DNA of 9,521 nt from Actinomycetes bacterium (GTDB lineage: Bacteria > Actinomycetota > Actinomycetes > Actinomycetales > Cellulomonadaceae), in the NCBI GenBank assembly GCA_023462275.1, contig JAEWYD010000036.1, positions 1 through 9,521 on the forward strand. Direction: 5' to 3'. Within the stretch, counting starts at the first letter, position 1. Every line of letters starts with the position of its first letter. The translations under genes were made by a program, and so were the position numbers. This document shows, one piece after another, positions 5,582 through 9,521 of the stretch. The notes under the pieces were generated by a model. The model searched no databases. It was not told the DNA's origin and saw only the letters and a program-made list of their open reading frames with translations.

Positions 5582-7240
5582 ATGGCCGACGCCACGCGCC
5601 AGCGGCTTACGGTGTTCCTCCTCCAGGACGTCGACGACTTCTCCGACGCGATCGACGATGAGGCGCGTCCGAACGAGGTAGCTCTGACCGCAGACGTAGG
5701 CCTGGACGGTCGGTTCTACTGGCAGGCGAAGAACGGCGGCGCCCCGGACTGGATGGCGTTCATTGCTCCTGCGCTGAGCGAGCCGCCGACGCTGCGGACG
5801 GCGTCGTCCTCCGGGTTGTTGGTCCTCAGGTGCGACGAGAGGTTCTTCGCGCTCACGTTCGGGTACGGGCGCGGGCTAATGGACCAGTCGAAGATCGTCA
5901 GACAGTTCGGTCTCAAGGCCGTGTTGAACACCATCGACCCGGCCCAGATTCGCAGCCTCGACACCAAGACGTTCGAGGACATGGTGGTTGCGAAGAACAC
6001 CCAGGCGAGTCGGAGCACGACCCTGTCGACCTTCGAAGTCGACGTGGTTCGCGACATCCTGCGCGCCGTCACCGGCGAGCCCAGGGACGACAAGTTGGGC
6101 AAGCGGGTTTCCGGGGCCGACTCGGTCGTGCTGAATATCGGCACGGCGGTCGGCGGCCTCAACGCGGTGTGTCGGGATCTTCTGGCCGCGTACTCCGCTG
6201 AGACGTACAAGAAGCACTTTGCGTGGGTCGACGACCTGTCGATCGTTGTAGACGCGGCCACAATCGACGAGCTCGACGATCTGCTACTGGGTCAGTTGAA
6301 GACGCGGGACACCGGGAACACCCACCTCGCGATGCCGGACGTCCTCGACTGGGGCGAGGTCGACGCGTTCAAGATCACCGGGACCCGGGACACCGAGTAC
6401 GACGACCTCGACCTCGACGCGTACTTGGACGTGGTGCCCCGACTTGGCGACCTGACCTTGCAGACGCTCAAGCAGCGGAAGGTCCAGGTGAAGTTCGCTC
6501 GCTCGACGAACTGGGACAGCCGCTGGTCGCTGTATCAATGCCTCGTCAGCGAGCAGCGGACGACGGAGGGCCTCTTCGCGTTGATCGAGGGTCGCTGGTT
6601 CAAGATCAGTGACACCCTCGCCGGACAGGTCGACCAGTACGCCGCAAGCCTGGGTCACGCCTCGATCGAACTCCCCGCGGCATTCACGGCCGAAAAGGAG
6701 GCGGACTACAACCGTCGGCTCGCCGGGGTGGACCCGCAGAACCGGCTGTGCCTGGACGCGCAGCTGGTGACCGCCCAAGGCGCGACGTCCTCGCTTGAAG
6801 TGTGCGACGTCCTCGTCAACGACGGGACGCTCCTTCACGTCAAGCGCAAGTCCCGCTCATCCACCCTTAGCCACCTGTTCTCCCAGGGGGTGGTGTCGAT
6901 GACGACGATGCTGCTTGACGGCGCCTTCCGCGACCGCGTGCGCGAGCTCATCAAGGAACAGGCCGGCAACAGGGCGGGCTGGGACGGGGTTGTTCCGTCG
7001 CGATACTCGGTTCCTGATCGCGAGAGGTTCACGGTCAGCTACGTGGTGCTCGCCAACTCCACCCGGAGCGGCACCGACTGGCTGCCGTTCTTCTCCAAGC
7101 TCAGCCTGATGCAGGCGGTCCGGTCGTTGCAGGCCACGCACGGCGTGACGGTGACGATCGACCGCGTCGACGTCGTCGACCCGGAGGATGCCGACACGCC
7201 GGACGTGATCGAAGACCTCGGCGCGCTGGTGGTCGACTGA
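5582..7240 (+). CDS. TIGR04141/DUF6119 family protein
   Basis: A 552-residue protein that I recognise as the TIGR04141 'sporadically distributed' family (DUF6119). The opening RQRLTVFLLQDVDDFSDAI corresponds to the family's LT[IV]-LLK start. Residues about 88-98 read FALTFGYGRGL. Residues 334-348 (LIEGRWFKISDTLAG) match the conserved G-x-W-[YF]-x-I block. The family's most conserved block is at 406-436: EVCDVLVNDGTLLHVKRK then SSTLSHLFSQG. D409 followed by H419-x-K421 looks like a degenerate PD-(D/E)xK-type core, but that is my inference and biochemical function is not established to my knowledge. The family occurs patchily, often in mobile or defence-rich regions. I chose ATG 5582 because GAGGGGG (5570-5576) precedes it. 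The frame is intact over the full family length and ends 54 bp from the convergent integrase stop. Confidence 0.85.
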   Translation: MADATRQRLTVFLLQDVDDFSDAIDDEARPNEVALTADVGLDGRFYWQAKNGGAPDWMAFIAPALSEPPTLRTASSSGLLVLRCDERFFALTFGYGRGLMDQSKIVRQFGLKAVLNTIDPAQIRSLDTKTFEDMVVAKNTQASRSTTLSTFEVDVVRDILRAVTGEPRDDKLGKRVSGADSVVLNIGTAVGGLNAVCRDLLAAYSAETYKKHFAWVDDLSIVVDAATIDELDDLLLGQLKTRDTGNTHLAMPDVLDWGEVDAFKITGTRDTEYDDLDLDAYLDVVPRLGDLTLQTLKQRKVQVKFARSTNWDSRWSLYQCLVSEQRTTEGLFALIEGRWFKISDTLAGQVDQYAASLGHASIELPAAFTAEKEADYNRRLAGVDPQNRLCLDAQLVTAQGATSSLEVCDVLVNDGTLLHVKRKSRSSTLSHLFSQGVVSMTTMLLDGAFRDRVRELIKEQAGNRAGWDGVVPSRYSVPDRERFTVSYVVLANSTRSGTDWLPFFSKLSLMQAVRSLQATHGVTVTIDRVDVVDPEDADTPDVIEDLGALVVD

Positions 7241-7294
7241 GGACGCGGTGCGCGAGCACTGGTGCGGTCAAGACGGGCTCTGCAGCGAGCGCTG

Positions 7295-8470
7295 TCAGTG
7301 CTGCGTTGGGCTAGGCCGCGTCGGCAACAGCTGGTTCATGGCCGCCATGTGACCGGAGCGAACCGGTGCGATCGGGTGCCGGTAGACCTCTGCCGTGACG
7401 GCGACTGACCGGTGTCCGAGGGTGTCGGAGATGTCCTCGATCGGTACGCCGGCGGCCGACAGCAGGCTTGCGGCGGCGTGCCTGAGCATGTGGGGGTGGA
7501 GGTGCTCGAGCCCAGCCGCCCGCGCGAGTCGCGCGTAGGTGCGCCGGACGTTGGACGGGTCGAGCGGTGTCCCGACCTCTGTCGTGAAGACCAGGTTCAG
7601 GGAGTTGTGCCACGCGCGCTCAGCCACGGCGTGCTCGGCCTTCTGCTGGGCGCGCTGGGCCTTGAGCGCCGCGACGACCGGGGGAGGGATCTCCAGCGTG
7701 CGGCGGCTCGTCCGCGTCTTGGGCTGCACGAGTACCAGGGCGCCCATCGGGGTGCGTCGGAGGCTCGCAGCCACGGTGATCGTCGGGCGCTTGCCCTTGA
7801 GCTTCACCTGATCCCACGTCAGGCCGGCCGCCTCCCCGGGACGCAGCCCAAGGAGGAGGGAGATCGTTACGAGGTTGCCCAGCCGATCGTCCGCAGAGAC
7901 CTTGAGGAGTCGACGCGCCTGCTTGACCGTGAGCCCGTAGCGCTCCGCGGTCGGGCCTGCCGGGGCGCGGACCTTCGCGGCGACGTTGCGGTCGACGATG
8001 TCGCGGCGGACGGCGTAGTCCAGCACCCGCTCAGTCAGGTTCCGAGCGAGCCGCATGTAGCGTGCCGAGCGGCCGAGTTCCTGGAGCTGGAGGAGCATCT
8101 TCTCGACGTCGGTGGCGCGCAACTGCACGACCGAGGTTCCGCCGATGGCCCGCGAGATCCGGCCATGCAGCAGAGACGCGTAGTTGGAGAGCGTCTCCTC
8201 GGAGACGTGCCCCGCGATGTCCCGGGAGAGCCAGAGGTCGGCCACCTCATCGAAGGTCACGTGGCGAGACCGGACGTCGATGCCCTTGTCCCGAGCCTCC
8301 CGGAGCTCCGCGAGCCGCGTGCGGGCCTCGTCGCGAGTGCGTGCGACGACGAGCGGACGTATGCGGGCCCCGTTGGCGTCCGTACCGGCGTCGATCTGGC
8401 CGACCCAGCGGCGGCGCGTCTTGGAGTAGTAGACGGCGCCCTCGCCGCGCTCCCGTCGCTGTCGTGGCAT
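7295..8470 (-). CDS. Tyrosine recombinase (site-specific integrase)
   Basis: A 391-residue phage/ICE-type integrase. The N-terminal part has the AP2-like arm-binding segment (RGEGAVYYSKTRRRWVGQIDAG, about 9-30). Residues about 70-160 form a SAM-like core-binding domain. The C-terminal catalytic domain has all active-site residues: R210 (LLLGLRPGEAAGLTW), K251 (QPKTRTSRRTL), H327 and R330 (HMLRH), H353 (LGHRS) and the nucleophile Y363 (AEVYRHP). Start ATG 8470 is preceded by GGAGGGG (8486-8480) at 9-nt spacing. It should catalyse integration and, with an excisionase, excision at the tRNA-Pro site lying 157 bp upstream of its start. Intact and probably functional. The gene is transcribed away from the attachment site. 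Confidence 0.95.
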   Translation of the reverse strand: MPRQRRERGEGAVYYSKTRRRWVGQIDAGTDANGARIRPLVVARTRDEARTRLAELREARDKGIDVRSRHVTFDEVADLWLSRDIAGHVSEETLSNYASLLHGRISRAIGGTSVVQLRATDVEKMLLQLQELGRSARYMRLARNLTERVLDYAVRRDIVDRNVAAKVRAPAGPTAERYGLTVKQARRLLKVSADDRLGNLVTISLLLGLRPGEAAGLTWDQVKLKGKRPTITVAASLRRTPMGALVLVQPKTRTSRRTLEIPPPVVAALKAQRAQQKAEHAVAERAWHNSLNLVFTTEVGTPLDPSNVRRTYARLARAAGLEHLHPHMLRHAAASLLSAAGVPIEDISDTLGHRSVAVTAEVYRHPIAPVRSGHMAAMNQLLPTRPSPTQH

Positions 8471-8500
8471 CGCCCGCCGCCCCTCCAGGCGGCCTCAGCG

Positions 8501-8533
8501 GTCCGCCTATCGGTAAGCCTAAGTAGGCCTAAC
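8501..8533. repeat. Three tandem 11-bp repeats in the integrase 5' flank
   Basis: GTCCGCCTATC (8501-8511), GGTAAGCCTAA (8512-8522) and GTAGGCCTAAC (8523-8533) abut exactly. They share G at position 1, GCCTA at 5-9 (GCCTA in all three) and mostly T near position 2-3. A period of 11 bp puts them on one face of the helix, as for arm-type integrase sites or cooperative excisionase/repressor sites. They lie between the attachment core and the integrase start and overlap a possible integrase promoter. Confidence 0.6.
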
Positions 8534-8545
8534 GGGCGTGGGCAA
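8516..8545 (-). promoter_or_regulatory. Possible integrase promoter
   Basis: On the minus strand TTGCCC (8545-8540) and TAGGCT (8521-8516) are 18 bp apart, a moderate match to a sigma-70-type promoter. The -10 element falls inside the second 11-bp repeat, so a protein bound there would control integrase transcription. Hexamer matches are only 4/6 and 3/6. Confidence 0.3.
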
Positions 8546-8627
8546 AGACGGACGGTCCCGGACTGACATGGATGCTGACCTGCGCGAACGCACTCCGATG
8601 CCACCCGGGCTGACCGTCCAGGGGAGC

Positions 8628-8670
8628 CTGGGGGTCAAGGGGTCGTGGGTTCAAATCCCGCCATCCCGAC
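8628..8670 (+). other. Attachment site: 3' fragment of tRNA-Pro(GGG)
   Basis: The 43-bp stretch CTGGGGGTCAAGG...CATCCCGAC equals the 3' half of an actinobacterial tRNA-Pro(GGG) from the anticodon loop onward. It has the GGG anticodon, the anticodon-stem 3' strand TCAAG, the T-arm GTGGG-TTCAAAT-CCCGC (8645-8661), the acceptor 3' strand CATCCCG (8662-8668) and discriminator A. The matching 5' half (CGGGATG...) is absent upstream, so this is not a working tRNA gene. It is the direct-repeat scar left when an element integrates at a tRNA 3' end. The restored full tRNA should lie at the island's other end, to the left of this window. Core limits are inferred from remembered tRNA sequence. Confidence 0.85.
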
Positions 8671-8679
8671 AGTGAAAGA

Positions 8680-8727
8680 GCACGCAAGAGGCCCGCACCG
8701 CTTCGGCGGGGCGGGCCTCTTGCGTGC
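8680..8727. terminator. Strong hairpin downstream of the tRNA fragment
   Basis: GCACGCAAGAGGCCCGC pairs perfectly over 17 bp with GCGGGCCTCTTGCGTGC. Inside, after one A/G mismatch, is a CCGC/GCGG stem closed by a TTCG tetraloop, 48 nt in all. It begins 9 nt after the tRNA 3' end and is most likely the original tRNA-Pro terminator, retained on the chromosomal side. There is no T-tract, which is common in high-GC actinomycetes. Confidence 0.8.
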
Positions 8728-8751
8728 AGGGGAGCCTCAGGGGGAGCCCAG

Positions 8752-8778
8752 GCTCACGCCGCTACGTGCGGCGTGAGC
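8752..8778 (-). terminator. Hairpin downstream of the methyltransferase gene
   Basis: GCTCACGCCGC and GCGGCGTGAGC form an 11-bp perfect stem with a 5-nt loop (TACGT). It lies 33 bp past the methyltransferase stop codon, so it is a likely terminator for that gene. There is no T-tract. Confidence 0.65.
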
Positions 8779-8811
8779 GCTCCTCGGAGGATCAGCGTCG
8801 CTCGATCCGCA

Positions 8812-9422
8812 TCACGCAGGCGTCGCCGCAAACCCCTCGACCAGCCGCCAGCGCGACGCCGTGGTCTCGACGACGCGCATCCCGGCGTCCGGCACGTGGA
8901 GGACGGGCCGGCGCCGATGGTGCTCGCGGGCCTCGTCGGGAGTGATCCCGTCGAGGAGCCTCTGAACTCCTCGGCCCAGCCGGGCTGACGACTCGACGTG
9001 GTCCGCCACGAGCAACGTGCCGCCCGGCCTCAGCACGCGCCGGAGCTCGCGCAGGACGGCGAGCTCGTTGTCGACGCAGCACATCGCGTACGTGCAGACC
9101 ACGGTGTCGAACGCGCCGGACGGCAGGCCCAGGTCGGCGGCGTCGGCCAGGACGAGGTCTACCGGCTTGCCCAGCTTGCGCGCGCGTGCGGCGGCCATGC
9201 CGAGCATCGCCTGGCTCGTGTCGGCGAGAGTGAGGTCGTCGACGCGGTGCGCGTAGTACGGCAGGTTCGCGCCGGTGCCGACGGCGACCTCAAGGGTCTC
9301 CCGCCGACCCGGTCCGCGATCCACGCCCGCGTCGGCGCGAGAAGGCGGCGTTCGAGAAATGCCGTCGTGCGGTCGTAGCTCGCGGCCTTGCGGTCCCAGT
9401 AGATCCCGTTCGCCTGCACCAT
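8812..9422 (-). pseudogene. Class I SAM-dependent methyltransferase, with a frameshift
   Basis: The N-terminal frame starts at ATG 9422 and reads MVQANGIYWDRKAASYDRTT, continuing to WIADRVGG. The family motif I then appears in another frame as LEVAVGTGANLPYY. Later elements are the acidic strand LVLADAADLGLPSGAFD, the substrate-proximal VVCTYAMCCVDN, and the post-core LRELRRVLRPGGTLLVADH, all typical of UbiE/Methyltransf_11 enzymes. The two parts join if one G is restored in the GGG at about 9300-9303 (giving DRVGGETLEVAVG), so the break is a single-base loss. Total would be about 203 residues, normal for the family. Substrate is unknown. This gene is beyond the attachment site, so it is probably a host gene. 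Being close to a poor-quality contig end, the frameshift may be a sequencing error. Confidence 0.8.
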
Positions 9423-9521
9423 GCGATGAGGTTGGCAGCGCGCCGTCGGCGGGCACAAACCAGACGCCCGCGCTCGGTCCGGCCGTGGGGGTGGGGGGAT
9501 AGGGGCCCGGGGGGGGGGGCG
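9423..9521. other. G-rich low-complexity end of the window
   Basis: The last bases are dominated by G runs, including an 11-base run of G near 9509-9519. No gene is visible. The pattern suggests a contig end or unreliable sequence. Confidence 0.4.

Larger units (their letters stand above)
8471..8811. other. Non-coding attachment and boundary region
   Basis: This 341-bp gap contains, in order, the integrase leader, the 11-bp repeats, the tRNA-Pro attachment fragment, the tRNA terminator hairpin and the methyltransferase terminator hairpin. CAGGGGAGCCT also occurs directly repeated at 8619-8629 and 8727-8737, flanking the attachment core. The stretch 8534-8618 shows nothing else recognisable. 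Confidence 0.7.

Noticed and set aside
7241..7294. Bidirectional terminator between the convergent TIGR04141 and integrase genes
   Set aside because: Only a 5-bp GCAGC/GCTGC pairing with a long loop is visible, too weak to call.
7412..8566. Plus-strand open frame of 384 codons
   Set aside because: Antisense to the intact integrase, which has all catalytic residues; composition is Arg/Gly/Asp-rich shadow.
8597..8670. Complete tRNA gene
   Set aside because: Only the 3' half pairs correctly; no CGGGATG acceptor strand, D-arm or anticodon-stem 5' strand precedes it.
1..9521. CRISPR array
   Set aside because: No regularly spaced repeats of 25-40 bp with unique spacers were seen on either strand.

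Overview
The window looks like one edge of a mobile genomic island in a high-GC actinomycete. The evidence is strongly GC-biased third codon positions, GTG starts, a tRNA-Pro(GGG) 3' fragment of the actinobacterial type, and actinobacterial-style IS3 elements. The genus cannot be fixed from the sequence alone.

Layout, left to right. Positions 1-128 are the right end of an IS3-family element that is otherwise outside the window. Positions 309-4906 (minus strand) hold one very large gene for a fused phospholipase-D-like / SNF2-type helicase. It is cut in two by a complete 1302-bp IS3-family insertion at 2298-3599. The insertion is bounded by a 5-bp target duplication (CGCAG). Removing the IS and one copy of the duplication restores a single in-frame protein of 1096 residues. 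Upstream of the helicase, on the same strand, are a frame-broken small ORF (about 4850-5027) and a 98-residue excisionase-like helix-turn-helix protein (5024-5320). A divergent promoter region of about 260 bp follows, containing three copies of an 8-bp motif. On the plus strand lies a 552-residue protein of the TIGR04141/DUF6119 'sporadically distributed' family (5582-7240). Convergent to it is a tyrosine-recombinase integrase (7295-8470, minus). The integrase 5' flank carries three tandem 11-bp repeats and then a 43-bp 3' fragment of tRNA-Pro(GGG) (8628-8670), which is the attachment site. From about 8671 onward the sequence is probably host chromosome: a 48-nt hairpin that would be the tRNA terminator, a second hairpin, and a SAM-dependent methyltransferase gene (8812-9422, minus) with one frameshift. 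The window ends in G-rich low-complexity sequence.

How the genes may work together. Integrase, attachment site and excisionase-like protein form an integration/excision module for an island inserted in tRNA-Pro. The cargo (PLD-SNF2 helicase, a small partner ORF, and the TIGR04141 protein, divergently arranged around a small DNA-binding protein) resembles a nuclease/helicase defence cassette that I cannot match to a named system. The cassette appears inactivated here: the helicase is split between motif III and its C-terminal RecA domain, the small ORF is out of frame, and the left flank is occupied by a second IS. That assignment is inference from domain content and context.
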